A stretch of DNA of 64,000 nucleotides, taken from contig NZ_JAKCFI010000002.1 in NCBI RefSeq assembly GCF_021412625.1, positions 1,054,001 to 1,118,000 of the forward strand. Reading direction: 5' to 3'. Both the position numbers and the translations under genes were made by a program. Below the pieces are notes generated by a model. It did no database searches. It was not told the origin of the DNA and saw only the letters and a list, made by a program, of their open reading frames with translations. Shown here piece by piece: positions 1 to 9,222 of this stretch (position 1 is its first letter; each line of letters opens with the position of its first letter). This stretch comes from Myxococcus stipitatus. Its GTDB lineage: Bacteria > Myxococcota > Myxococcia > Myxococcales > Myxococcaceae.

Positions 1-447
1 CTGCTCGTGCATGGCGCCTTGTCCGTCGCGCTCTGGCACGTCTTCGGCGCCGCCGTCTATCTGTGCGCCTTCCTGGGGCCGCTCTTCGTCGCGTACGCGC
101 TGGGCACGTATCTCTTCTATGCCCAGCACAACTTCGACGAGGTGAGCATCCTGCCGGAGTCCTCCTGGTCGCACGCGGACGCCGCGCTCGAGGCCTCCAG
201 CTATCTGCGGTGTGGTCCGGTGATGGCCTGGTTCACCGGCAACATCGGCTACCACCACGTCCACCACCTCAACCCGCGCATCCCGTTCTACCGGCTGCCC
301 GAGGCGATGGCCGCCATCCCGGAGCTCCAGCGGCCCCACGTCACCACGCTGCGGCCCCGGGACATCCGGGACTGCCTGCGGCTGAACCTGTGGGACCCGG
401 ACCTGGGGAGGATGGTGCGCTACCGCGACGCGTACGCGCGCGCCTGA
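1..447 (+). CDS. Fatty acid desaturase, C-terminal part (cut by window start)
   Basis: The frame is open from base 1, so this is the 3' part (about 148 residues) of a gene that begins outside the window. Two hydrophobic segments near the start are followed by QHNF and then by the motif GYHHVHHLNP, which matches the second and third histidine boxes of membrane di-iron fatty acid desaturases (FA_desaturase superfamily). The enzyme would introduce a double bond into acyl chains at the cytoplasmic face of the inner membrane. The first histidine box lies outside the window. The gene converges on the bacterioferritin-like gene, with a hairpin between them. Substrate and position specificity cannot be read from this fragment. 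Confidence 0.85.
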   Translation: MLVHGALSVALWHVFGAAVYLCAFLGPLFVAYALGTYLFYAQHNFDEVSILPESSWSHADAALEASSYLRCGPVMAWFTGNIGYHHVHHLNPRIPFYRLPEAMAAIPELQRPHVTTLRPRDIRDCLRLNLWDPDLGRMVRYRDAYARA

Positions 448-460
448 GGTGCCTCGGCCA

Positions 461-496
461 GGTGGGCTCGTTCGGGGCCCGCCCGAGGAGCCCACC
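461..496. terminator. GC-rich hairpin between convergent genes
   Basis: A 9-base arm (GGTGGGCTC, 461-469) pairs perfectly with 488-496, and an inner CGGG/CCCG stem extends it. The hairpin lies between the stops of two convergent genes and could end transcription on both strands. There is no T-tract. Confidence 0.5.
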
Positions 497-508
497 GGGC
501 CGGGCCCC

Positions 509-1069
509 TCAATTGTTCAGCATGGGGCGCCCCTGGTGCGCCACCAGCAGGTCGTGCATGTCGTTGGCGTGCTCCTCCTCCTTCGAGAGGATGTCCTCGA
601 GCAGCCGTCGCGTGGTCGGGTCGCGGTCCGCGAAGTAGCGGATCATGTCGCGGTACGTCTCGACCGCGATGCGCTCGGCGACCAGGTTCTCGCGAATCAT
701 GTCGACCAGGTTCTGCCCTTCGACGAACTGGCTGGCGCTGCGGCCCAGCAGTCCCTCGGGGTTGAAGTTCGGCTTGCCACCCAGCTGGTTGATGCGCTCG
801 GCGAGGCGCAGCGCGTGGTCCTGCTCCTCGCGCGCGTGCTCGCCGAACTCGTCCTTCACCGCCTCGCTGTGGATGCCCACCGCGGAGATGTAGTGCGACG
901 TGTAGCGCAGCACGCACACGATCTCCGTCGCGAGCGCGTCGTTGAGCAGCTTCAGCGTCGTCGTGACGTCGCCCTCGTAGTTCTCCGTGAGGGCACCTTC
1001 GTCCAGGTGCTCACGGGCACGGCGGCGGATCTCCTGGATGTCACTGACGAAGGGCTGCGACTCGGCCAT
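509..1069 (-). CDS. Bacterioferritin-like ferritin family protein
   Basis: 186 residues. The ATG at 1069 is chosen because GGAGGAG lies 8 bases upstream; a longer open frame to 1234 has no such site. The four-helix pattern carries the acidic/His residues expected of a ferroxidase site: ATEIVCVLRY, EHAREEQDH, ERIAVETYRDM and SKEEEHANDM. The protein resembles the bacterioferritin family of di-iron proteins that oxidise and store iron in the cytoplasm. The heme-ligand Met typical of true Bfr cannot be assigned with certainty, so a bacterioferritin-like or Dps-like iron protein is the safest call. It is transcribed towards the desaturase gene and appears monocistronic. Confidence 0.85.
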   Translation of the reverse strand: MAESQPFVSDIQEIRRRAREHLDEGALTENYEGDVTTTLKLLNDALATEIVCVLRYTSHYISAVGIHSEAVKDEFGEHAREEQDHALRLAERINQLGGKPNFNPEGLLGRSASQFVEGQNLVDMIRENLVAERIAVETYRDMIRYFADRDPTTRRLLEDILSKEEEHANDMHDLLVAHQGRPMLNN

Positions 1070-1230
1070 GGCGGTGTCTCCTCCTGGAGGGTGCGTGCCG
1101 GAAAGCTGCGCCGCGCCGCCCGGGAATGACCACCCCTCTCCCGGCGAACTGGAAGCGCTCGCCGCCCGCCAGTCCCACCCTTCTGTCGGAGACCGGCGTC
1201 GCCCCCCGTACGGAGCGCCTCTCGCGAGGC

Positions 1231-2337
1231 TCACCGACCGTGGTGAGGCGAGGGTTCAGCCGAGGGAGGATGCGGCGCCTGGGTTGGGTGTGGCGCCTGG
1301 GTTGGATGCGGCGCCTGGGTTGGGGGTGGTGCCTCGATTGGGTGCGGCGCCTCGCTTGGGTGCTGCGCCTCGGTCGAATGGGGCTCGGGAGGCTCCGAGG
1401 CCTTGGGCCTCGGCACGGTGTGGACCGGCTCCTCGGGCCAGGGGGCTTCCTCCTCGCCCTGGTGCGCGCCTCTCGTCGGCTTCGCTTCCTTGGGTGGCTG
1501 TTCCCGCGGCTGCGCCGGGGGCTGCGGTTGGGGCCTGGGCTGTGTCGGGGGCCTCGGCGCCACGTTCGTCTGCGGGCGCTCGGGCACGGGCGCGGAGCGC
1601 GCCGAGCGGGGAACCTCCGGCGAGGCTCCCGTCACGGGGGGATGCCCTGTCGGCGGCGCCGTCACCTTCGAGCGGGGCACCGGGTGTCCCGTGATGTGCG
1701 CGACCTGTTCGGGCGCGGGGCCCGTGCTCCACTGCCCATGACGGGCCGGCACCCGCCTTCCCACCAACTGGGTCTGCTGGAGGAGCACGGGCATCCGGGC
1801 TCGGGGCACCACGAACTCATTCAAGTGCGGCCGCTCGAAGTCCGTGACTCCGACGAACGTCCACGACAAGCCCACCGAGACACCCGGTGGCCCCAGGGGC
1901 TGCCAGCCGACGAAGCCGTCCCCCCAGCGCCAGTCCACCCAGGAGGGGGCCCACTCGTCGTCAGGCCACCACACCCATCCCGTGGAGGGCGCGAGGTACC
2001 AGCGGCCGTAGTGGAAGGGCGCCCACCCCCAGCTCCAATCCGTCTCGAACGTCCAACCCCAGTCGCTGTACGTCCACTGCCCCCCGGTGACGTAGGGCTC
2101 GAAGTCCGCGCCGACGATGGCGGGGTCGGGCCGCCAGACCCAGCCCACGTCGGGCAGCTGCATCCACGAACCGTAGGGGGACAGCACGTCCCGGAAGGTC
2201 GACACCGGCTGGTTGTCCGGCGTGGCGCTCGTGGTGATCTGCGAGCCGTAGTCCTCCTGGGCGCTCGCGCAGCCGACGGTCGCCAGCAGGGCGCTCGCGG
2301 TGACACACCTCGTTCGCATCCATCGCCAGGTCCGCAT
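1231..2337 (-). CDS. DUF6600-type tryptophan-rich lipoprotein with proline-rich tail
   Basis: 368 residues. The ATG at 2337 is preferred over the in-frame ATG at 2353 because AAAGGAG lies just upstream of it. The N-terminus is a signal peptide with a probable lipobox (LATVGC), so export and lipidation are likely. Residues about 45-160 hold repeated aromatic units of the YGSW...VGWVWRP, YSDWGW, HYGRWYL and GWVWWPDDEW type, the signature of the DUF6600 / YXWGXW-repeat family. The rest is proline-rich and of low complexity, ending in PHPTQA-type hexapeptides encoded by an 18-base tandem repeat. The family's function is unknown; a cell-envelope role is inferred from the signal and the surface-like composition. 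Confidence 0.8.
   Translation of the reverse strand: MRTWRWMRTRCVTASALLATVGCASAQEDYGSQITTSATPDNQPVSTFRDVLSPYGSWMQLPDVGWVWRPDPAIVGADFEPYVTGGQWTYSDWGWTFETDWSWGWAPFHYGRWYLAPSTGWVWWPDDEWAPSWVDWRWGDGFVGWQPLGPPGVSVGLSWTFVGVTDFERPHLNEFVVPRARMPVLLQQTQLVGRRVPARHGQWSTGPAPEQVAHITGHPVPRSKVTAPPTGHPPVTGASPEVPRSARSAPVPERPQTNVAPRPPTQPRPQPQPPAQPREQPPKEAKPTRGAHQGEEEAPWPEEPVHTVPRPKASEPPEPHSTEAQHPSEAPHPIEAPPPTQAPHPTQAPHPTQAPHPPSAEPSPHHGR
1274..1381. repeat. 18-bp tandem repeat, six units, inside the DUF6600 gene
   Basis: Six head-to-tail units of 18 bases (GGCGCCTGGGTTGGGTGT-like) begin at 1274, 1292, 1310, 1328, 1346 and 1364. The first three are nearly identical and the last three have drifted. Read on the minus strand, each unit encodes six residues of the PHPTQA type. 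Such a repeat can change copy number and so lengthen or shorten the protein tail. Confidence 0.85.
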
Positions 2338-2539
2338 GGGCGCTCCTTTCATCGCGGCCGCTGTCCCTCGTCCTTGAAGGATGGGAATGACCTTCCGAGA
2401 AAGCGCCATCCGACGCAGGGGGGCGTCGAGGCCTGGCTGCCCAGCGACTGTCGTCACCGGGTTGCGTGCGGCGCTCACGTCCGGGGAATTTCCGGGGGGC
2501 ATTGGCGGCCCCGGAGCGAGCTGGGGCAGACTTCCGTTC

Positions 2540-3220
2540 GTGCGCTCACGCCTCGCCACCCTCTTCCTGCTGATATCGCCGACCGCAGCGCTCGCCGGCA
2601 TGCCCAGCGTGCACCTGACGGAGGTCGCCACGCTGCGCTTCTCCGCCATCTCCTTCTTCATCGGGGTCTTCCTGGGGGTGACGGTCGCGGTCCGGTTCCT
2701 CTGGAACCGTCTGCGCAGGGACTTCACGCGCATGCCTCCGCTGAGCTTCGGCGCCGCGCTCGCGCTGGTCTTCCTGTTCGGGCTCGGCATCCAGCTCGTC
2801 CTGTCGATGATCGCCGGCGGGCGTGAGCTGATGACGCCAGGGGCGTGGGAGAAGACGGGGGCGACGTATCGGCTCGCCGACGCGCCACCCACGGAGTCGC
2901 AGCTGCTGGTCCAGGCCCGGCGCCAGCGCCTGGACGAGCTGCGGGCCGCGCTCTGGGCACACGCCTCGGCCCACGCGGGCGACTTCCCCGCGAACGATGC
3001 CGGGCTCGAACTGCCCGAGGAGCGCTGGAGGGTGGTCGGCGATTCCGGCATGCACTTCATCTACGTGGCAGGACGCAAGGCGGACGTGGGCTCGGCGCCC
3101 GTGGCCTACGAGCCGGGCATCTTCGGGCGCGAGCGTTGGGTGCTCTTCGCCAACGGCGACATCCGTCGACTGCCCGTCGAGGCCATCCACCGCGCGTTGG
3201 AGCTGGAGGCCGCGCCGTGA
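2540..3220 (+). CDS. Membrane protein with pseudopilin-like C-terminal domain
   Basis: 226 residues from a GTG at 2540; this start places a signal-like segment (LATLFLLISPTAALAG) at the N-terminus, and the open frame further upstream is not protein-like. Two transmembrane segments follow (about residues 28-52 and 70-95). The soluble C-terminal half contains a long helix (RQRLDELRAALWAHA) and the sequence AYEPGIFGRERWVLFANGD, which resembles the tail of prepilin-type proteins that end in a glycine-rich beta sheet. It lacks the usual prepilin leader. The stop overlaps the start of the next gene (GTGA), so the two are translationally coupled. No function is known to me. Confidence 0.65.
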   Translation: MRSRLATLFLLISPTAALAGMPSVHLTEVATLRFSAISFFIGVFLGVTVAVRFLWNRLRRDFTRMPPLSFGAALALVFLFGLGIQLVLSMIAGGRELMTPGAWEKTGATYRLADAPPTESQLLVQARRQRLDELRAALWAHASAHAGDFPANDAGLELPEERWRVVGDSGMHFIYVAGRKADVGSAPVAYEPGIFGRERWVLFANGDIRRLPVEAIHRALELEAAP

Positions 3221-3960
3221 GCATCTGGGTGAAGATCCCTCTCGCGCTGTTGCTCCTCTTCATCGGGCTCATCTTCCTCTCGGTGATGGGGCTGGAGTGG
3301 ACCGTGCAGGCGGCGTTCTTCCTCCTGGTGGGGTGGATCCCCTTCCTGGCGGACGTGGTGTCGCAGGTCACCGTCCGCTGGAACCTGGTCTTCGAGGCGC
3401 TGCTCGTGGCGGGGGCGCTGGTGGCGGGCACCCACCTGTTCATCCGGCGGTTCTGGCCCCGGTTCCACGCGGCCCCCGAAGCCGTGACGCCATGGCCCCT
3501 TCGCTGGAGCCTGTCGCTGGTGGCGATGCTGGTGCTGCTCTTCCTCGCCACGATGTCCACGATGGGCATCGCCCACCACGTGGGGTGGCTCGCCTCCGGT
3601 CGCGCGCCGATCTTCAGGACCCGACTCTTCCCGATGTTCGCGCACGGCATGGGCAGCCATCGGCTGTGTCGCACGGCCCTGGAGCGGGTCTCCGCGGGCG
3701 TGTCGCCCGGCCAGGTGCCGGCGCTGCTCCTCGCCGGCCCCACCACGCGCGAGGACGCGGAGGAGCATCACGTCTTCTCCGTCCCGGGCCCGGGCGGCAG
3801 ACCCGGCTTCGTCGTCTACCCGCGCGACCCGCGTCAGCTCGTGGAGGAAGGGGGCTTCCGGTGTGACGACCCCAACGAGAAACCCGTGCACATGGCCGCT
3901 CCGGAGTTGGTGAAGTGGAGGTCCGAGCAGCACTCCGTCGCCGCCCCCACGCCGCCTTGA
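3217..3960 (+). CDS. Multi-pass membrane protein of unknown function
   Basis: 247 residues starting at a GTG that overlaps the previous stop by 4 bases. Four hydrophobic stretches occupy roughly residues 5-125 (IPLALLLLFIGLIFLSVMG, AFFLLVGWIPFLADVV, LVFEALLVAGALVAG, LVAMLVLLFLATMSTMGIA). They are followed by a soluble domain of about 110 residues containing AEEHHVFSVPG and GFVVYPRDPR. That domain has the same general character as the tail of the upstream protein, suggesting that both partners place related soluble domains on one side of the membrane. I do not recognise the family. Coupling to the upstream gene suggests a two-component membrane complex. Confidence 0.65.
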   Translation: MSIWVKIPLALLLLFIGLIFLSVMGLEWTVQAAFFLLVGWIPFLADVVSQVTVRWNLVFEALLVAGALVAGTHLFIRRFWPRFHAAPEAVTPWPLRWSLSLVAMLVLLFLATMSTMGIAHHVGWLASGRAPIFRTRLFPMFAHGMGSHRLCRTALERVSAGVSPGQVPALLLAGPTTREDAEEHHVFSVPGPGGRPGFVVYPRDPRQLVEEGGFRCDDPNEKPVHMAAPELVKWRSEQHSVAAPTPP

Positions 3961-4141
3961 GTCGTCCCGCTCCGACGGACGCGGCGCGACCCGAGGTCCA
4001 TGTGAGCGCCGCGTTCTCCGCGTGGCGAGGCGAGGTTCCCGCGCGTCCACCCCTTGGCACCCGGGCGGTCGTGCCTACCTTCCGGCGCACATTCCGACGC
4101 CCGGGCCATGCGCGTCCCGGGTGTCGTCACGCGAGGAGTGG

Positions 4142-4384
4142 ATGGTGCAGGCGAAGCTGCTGATGGCCGTGGTGCTGGGGGCCCTGACGTTCGGCGCGGG
4201 CTGCCACCGCAACACCCGTGAGAGCGCGAAGGACGACGCCGAGCGCGCCGCGGACAAGGTGGGGGACACCGCCGAGGAGGCGGGTGACAAGGCGAAGGAC
4301 ACCGCCGAGGACGCGGCCGACCAGGCGGGGGACGCCGCCGAGGAGGCGGGTGACAAAATCGAGGACGCGACCGACAAGCCGTAG
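4142..4384 (+). CDS. Small repeat-rich lipoprotein (LEA-like amphipathic repeats)
   Basis: 80 residues. The ATG at 4142 has GAGGAG 7-12 bases upstream. Residues 1-20 form a lipoprotein signal (VVLGALTFGAGC). The mature part is almost entirely Ala, Asp, Glu, Lys and Gly in 11-residue-like units (AADKVGDTAEEAGDKAKDTAED and variants), as in LEA_4/apolipoprotein-like amphipathic helices. Such proteins are usually disordered and fold on membranes or under drying; a protective or membrane-coating role is inference only. It stands alone between two unrelated genes. Repetition at DNA level (the GCCGAGGAGGCGGGTGACAA segment occurs twice) suggests growth by internal duplication. Confidence 0.7.
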   Translation: MVQAKLLMAVVLGALTFGAGCHRNTRESAKDDAERAADKVGDTAEEAGDKAKDTAEDAADQAGDAAEEAGDKIEDATDKP

Positions 4385-4494
4385 CGCTCGCCCGGAGCCT
4401 CTCGGGTACGCCGCACCGCGTCGGTTCAGCATTCGCGGTTGGGAGGGGCTCCGGGTTGCCCACGGAGCGGGGGCTGGCCGAATAATCACCCCCC

Positions 4495-6486
4495 ATGGGA
4501 GCGCTCACCCTCAGCGCGTCGGCGCATCTGTGGGAGCAGTTCCTCGTCGGCGCGTTCGACGGGGGCCCGGATGCGCGTGTGGAGGCCCACCCCATCCTGC
4601 CTCGGTGGCAGCGCTCGCGCGCGCTCGGGGCGCCGAGCACGGGCCTGCCGGAAGAGGGGCCCAGCGTCGGCGCGCTCGCGCTCGTCGAGCGGCGCGCGCG
4701 GATGGAGCCGGTGTGGCACGAAGTCCGTGAGCTGCTGGAGCTGCTCGCCGCGACGCCATTGCCGTCGGGGCGGGTGGCGCTGCTGGCGGACCGCGAGGGC
4801 GTCATCCTCGCGACGCGCAGCTCCGGCGGCGACTTCCGGGACCACGCGGACTACGTGCGCCTGGTGGCGGGCGCGTGCTGGGACGAGACCTGCCGGGGGA
4901 CCAACGCCATCGGCACCGCGCTGGTGGAGGGCTCCGCGGTCGCGGTGGTGGGCCCCGCCCACTATGCCCAGCGTCACCACGGGCTCGTCTGCTACGCGGC
5001 GCCCATCCACGACCCGTTCGGCGAGGCCGTCGGCGTCCTGGACGTCACCGGACCGGCGAGCGACGCGGACCCGCTGGTGTTGATGACGGTGGCCAGCATC
5101 GCGCACTCGGCGGAGGCCCGGCTGCGCGAGGTCGCCTGGGCGAGGATCGCCTCCTCGACGCGCGGCGCGCTGGCGTCGCGGCTGTCGCGAGAGGACGAGC
5201 CGGTCCTGCTCCTCGAGGCGCCGGGACGCATCGCCCACCTCAACGCGGCCGCGCGGCGGGTGCTCGGCGCGGCGCCCGACGTGCAGGGCCCCACCGACCG
5301 GGTGTTCGGGCTGTCGTGGCGCGCGCTGAAGGAAGCGGCGCTGCGCGGCGACACGTTGGAGGCCGACCTGCCGGGGATGGCCGCGTCCTGGCGCGTCCAC
5401 GCGGAGCTGGTGGGGGAGGGCGCCGGCTCGGCCCTGGCCCTGCTGGTGCGCCTGGAGTCCCGGGGCGCTCGCGCGCAAGGACCCGGGCCTCGCGCCACAG
5501 CGCCGCGCCTGGAGGGCGATGCCTGGGCCGCGCTGAAGGGAGACGACCCCGCGCTGCGCGCCACGCTGCGAGAGGCCGCGCGCTACGCCCCCACGTCGCT
5601 GCCGGTGTTGCTCCTGTCGGAGACGGGCACGGGCAAGGAGCTGCTCGCGCGCGCCATCCATGCCTCCAGCAACGTGGGCGCGGGGCCCTTCGTCGCCGTC
5701 AACTGCGGGGCGCTCTCCAGCACCCTCCTGGAGAGCGAGCTGTTCGGCCACGCGCCCGGTGCCTTCACGGGGGCTCGCGCGGGTGGCGCGGACGGGAAGC
5801 TGGCGGCGGCGGATGGCGGCACGCTGTTCCTCGACGAGCTGGCGGAGATGCCCGCCGCCCTCCAGGTGATGCTGTTGCGCGTGCTGGAGGACGGGAGCTT
5901 CTCGCGCGTCGGCGAGTCGCGGGTGCGGCACTCGCGCTTCCGGCTCGTCGGCGCCACCTGCAGGGACCTCGAGGGCGCCGTGCGCGACGGCTCGTTCCGC
6001 GGCGACCTCTACTTCCGGTTGCAGGGGGCCATCCTCCGCCTGCCGCCGCTGCGCGAGCGCGGGGACCTGCCCGAACTGGTGAAGGCCCTCGTCGTCCAAC
6101 TGGCCCAGGAGGGAGGCCACCCGCCCTGCGCCGTGTCGCCCGCCGCGCTCGCGCGCCTCCAGGCCCACGCGTGGCCCGGCAACGTGCGAGAGCTCAAGAC
6201 GGTGCTGCGCCTGGCGCTGGTCCGGGCCATGGGCGCGGACGTGCTCGACGTGGACGCGCTTCCGCCCTTGTCCGGGGGGGCCCCACCCCGGCATCCCGTG
6301 AGCCCACCGGCGCGAGAGGCTCCGTCCCCCGTGGCGCTGCGCGAGCTGGAGGCGAACGCCATCCTCGATGCGCTCAGCCGCAGCGGCGGCAACGTGGCCA
6401 GGGCCGCCCGGCTCCTGGGCATCGCCCGCAGCACCCTCTACCGCATGGTGGAGCGCTTCGGCCTGTCGCTGCCGCCCCGCTCCTGA
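4495..6486 (+). CDS. Sigma-54-dependent activator, AcoR type (GAF - AAA+ - Fis HTH)
   Basis: 663 residues. An N-terminal GAF-type sensor (about 60-210, with [15 protein letters not shown] as in AcoR) is followed by a sigma-54 AAA+ domain (about 340-570) containing Walker A SETGTGKE, the sigma-54 contact loop GAFTGA and Walker [10 protein letters not shown] Fis-type helix-turn-helix closes the protein ([20 protein letters not shown]). Walker A begins with Ser where Gly is usual. It would sense a small molecule such as an aldehyde or acetoin and activate sigma-54 promoters. The aldehyde dehydrogenase gene 189 bases downstream has such a promoter and is the likely target. An AATAAT hexamer 8 bases before the ATG suggests a leaderless mRNA. 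Confidence 0.93.
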   Translation: MGALTLSASAHLWEQFLVGAFDGGPDARVEAHPILPRWQRSRALGAPSTGLPEEGPSVGALALVERRARMEPVWHEVRELLELLAATPLPSGRVALLADREGVILATRSSGGDFRDHADYVRLVAGACWDETCRGTNAIGTALVEGSAVAVVGPAHYAQRHHGLVCYAAPIHDPFGEAVGVLDVTGPASDADPLVLMTVASIAHSAEARLREVAWARIASSTRGALASRLSREDEPVLLLEAPGRIAHLNAAARRVLGAAPDVQGPTDRVFGLSWRALKEAALRGDTLEADLPGMAASWRVHAELVGEGAGSALALLVRLESRGARAQGPGPRATAPRLEGDAWAALKGDDPALRATLREAARYAPTSLPVLLLSETGTGKELLARAIHASSNVGAGPFVAVNCGALSSTLLESELFGHAPGAFTGARAGGADGKLAAADGGTLFLDELAEMPAALQVMLLRVLEDGSFSRVGESRVRHSRFRLVGATCRDLEGAVRDGSFRGDLYFRLQGAILRLPPLRERGDLPELVKALVVQLAQEGGHPPCAVSPAALARLQAHAWPGNVRELKTVLRLALVRAMGADVLDVDALPPLSGGAPPRHPVSPPAREAPSPVALRELEANAILDALSRSGGNVARAARLLGIARSTLYRMVERFGLSLPPRS

Positions 6487-6563
6487 GCCCCGCGCCTCCG
6501 CTCGTCACGGGCGCGTCCGGGTGTCGCGGCGTGTCTCGCCCCGCGCCAGCTGTGTCCGTCCAG

Positions 6564-6582
6564 GTGTCGCGATGCGCGACAC
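6564..6582. promoter_or_regulatory. Palindrome, probable enhancer site of the sigma-54 activator
   Basis: GTGTCGCGATGCGCGACAC is a perfect 8+8 palindrome with a 3-base centre. It lies 30 bases upstream of the -24 element of the aldehyde dehydrogenase promoter, where an activator dimer could bind. A GTGTCGCG half-site occurs again at 6521-6528. Binding by the upstream AcoR-type protein is inferred from position. Confidence 0.6.
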
Positions 6583-6612
6583 GACGCACCGCGACGTCGA
6601 GGCGGCGCGGCG

Positions 6613-6627
6613 TGGCACGGGTGTTGC
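6613..6627 (+). promoter_or_regulatory. Sigma-54 (-24/-12) promoter of the aldehyde dehydrogenase gene
   Basis: TGGCACGGGTGTTGC matches the consensus TGGCAC-N5-TTGC at every conserved position, including the invariant GG and GC 10 bases apart. Transcription would begin near 6639, about 37 bases before the ATG at 6676. A sigma-54 activator gene sits immediately upstream. Confidence 0.85.
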
Positions 6628-6675
6628 CCCTGGGGGGCGCCAGTTCCCACCCGCTGCCCACGCAGGAGAGCGTCC

Positions 6676-8195
<1,520 letters not shown>

Positions 8196-8196
<1 letters not shown>

Positions 8197-8624
8197 TGAG
8201 CGACCCCCGCGCCGGCCCCGGTGCGGGAGGGCGTCCGGAGGTGGCCCGGGTGGCGGTGACGCCCGAGGCCGCCGCCGTCATCCGCTCGCTGCGCGCCACC
8301 CACGGGCCGCTCATGTTCCACCAGTCCGGCGGCTGCTGTGATGGCAGCGCGCCCATGTGCTACCCCCAGGGCGAATTCCGCGTGGGCCAGCGGGACGTCT
8401 TCCTGGGCGAGGTCGAGGGCTGCCCCGTCTACATCGGCGGGGCGCAGTTCGAGTACTGGCAGCACACCCACCTCACCGTGGACGTGGTGAAGGGCCGTGG
8501 CGCGGGCTTCAGCCTGGAGTCGCCCCTGGGGGTGCGCTTCCTCACGCGCAGCCGCGTCTTCACGGACGAGGAATACGCGCTGCTGAAGCAAGCCCCACCC
8601 CCGCGCCGCGGGCCACCAGAGTAG
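8196..8624 (+). CDS. DUF779 protein, partner of the aldehyde dehydrogenase
   Basis: 142 residues, starting one base inside the dehydrogenase stop. The core carries the DUF779 signature: PLMFHQSGGCCDGSAPMCYP near residue 50 and GCPVYIGGAQFEYW further on, with three clustered cysteines. DUF779 genes are repeatedly found next to ExaC/AcoD-type aldehyde dehydrogenases, and the coupling here fits that pattern. The cysteines suggest metal or thiol chemistry, perhaps helping the dehydrogenase mature, but I know of no settled function. Regulation is shared with the dehydrogenase through the sigma-54 promoter. Confidence 0.85.
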
Positions 8625-8643
8625 GCGCTCCCCGCGCGACGAC

Positions 8644-8671
8644 GGGGCCCGGGGCGCGACCTCCGGGCCCC
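8644..8671. terminator. GC-rich hairpin after the aldehyde dehydrogenase operon
   Basis: Perfect 9-base arms GGGGCCCGG (8644-8652) and CCGGGCCCC (8663-8671) with a 10-base loop start 20 bases after the DUF779 stop. There is no T-tract. The next gene is convergent, so this is a plausible transcription end. Confidence 0.5.
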
Positions 8672-8837
8672 ACCGCCCGGCGCTCCAGCGGCTCGGGGAG
8701 CAGACGGTGTCGCGGGGCCGCGCCGACGCGAAGCAGGGGGCCTCGCACCCGGTCGTCGTACACTCCGCGACGCGGTGGTCGTACCGCTGGTCACAGGCCG
8801 GGCGACACGGCGGCGGGCCCTGGGGCCGCGCCGACGC

Positions 8838-9182
8838 TCAGGCGGCCTCGTCGAGGATGTCCAGGGCGTCCCGGACGCCGGGCAGGGCGGACAGCAGCTC
8901 CAGCTCTGCGGCCTGGAGGACGGACACGCGCCGGCCGGCGACGCGCTCCATCGTCAGCTCGATGCGGTGGTCGCCCGCCGGGTTGACGTGCCGGAAGATG
9001 CGGGCCCGGCGGCCCTCGGCCTGGCAGGCGAGGATGTCGCGCTGGAGGCTGCGCAGCCGCCGGAACACCTTGAGGGCCAGGCGCCCCTCGGGGGTGTCGA
9101 AGGTGTGGAAGTGCCGGTTGCGCGACAGCGGCTTGCTGGGGTCATGGAGCCTCTCGACGAGGCGCCGAACGAATGGGTCCAT
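8838..9182 (-). CDS. Small protein of unknown function
   Basis: 114 residues from the ATG at 9182. The protein is soluble and basic, with a central NRHFHTFDTPEGRLALKVFRRLRSLQRDI stretch and RHVNPAGDHRIELTMERVAGRR. It has no signal peptide, membrane segment or recognisable motif. A TATCCT hexamer ends 9 bases before the start and there is no Shine-Dalgarno sequence, so the mRNA may be leaderless. The gene is divergent from the TPR lipoprotein gene, with only 40 bases between the two start codons. I do not recognise the family. Confidence 0.6.
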   Translation of the reverse strand: MDPFVRRLVERLHDPSKPLSRNRHFHTFDTPEGRLALKVFRRLRSLQRDILACQAEGRRARIFRHVNPAGDHRIELTMERVAGRRVSVLQAAELELLSALPGVRDALDILDEAA

Positions 9183-9222
9183 CGACGGGGGAGGATAACA
9201 TCCGGTACCCTCCGGCTCAGCG

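Noticed and set aside
2338-3060. N-terminal extension of the DUF6600 gene up to 3060
   Set aside because: The extra part is antisense to the membrane protein gene at 2540 and contains no signal peptide; the ribosome site and lipoprotein signal both begin at 2337.
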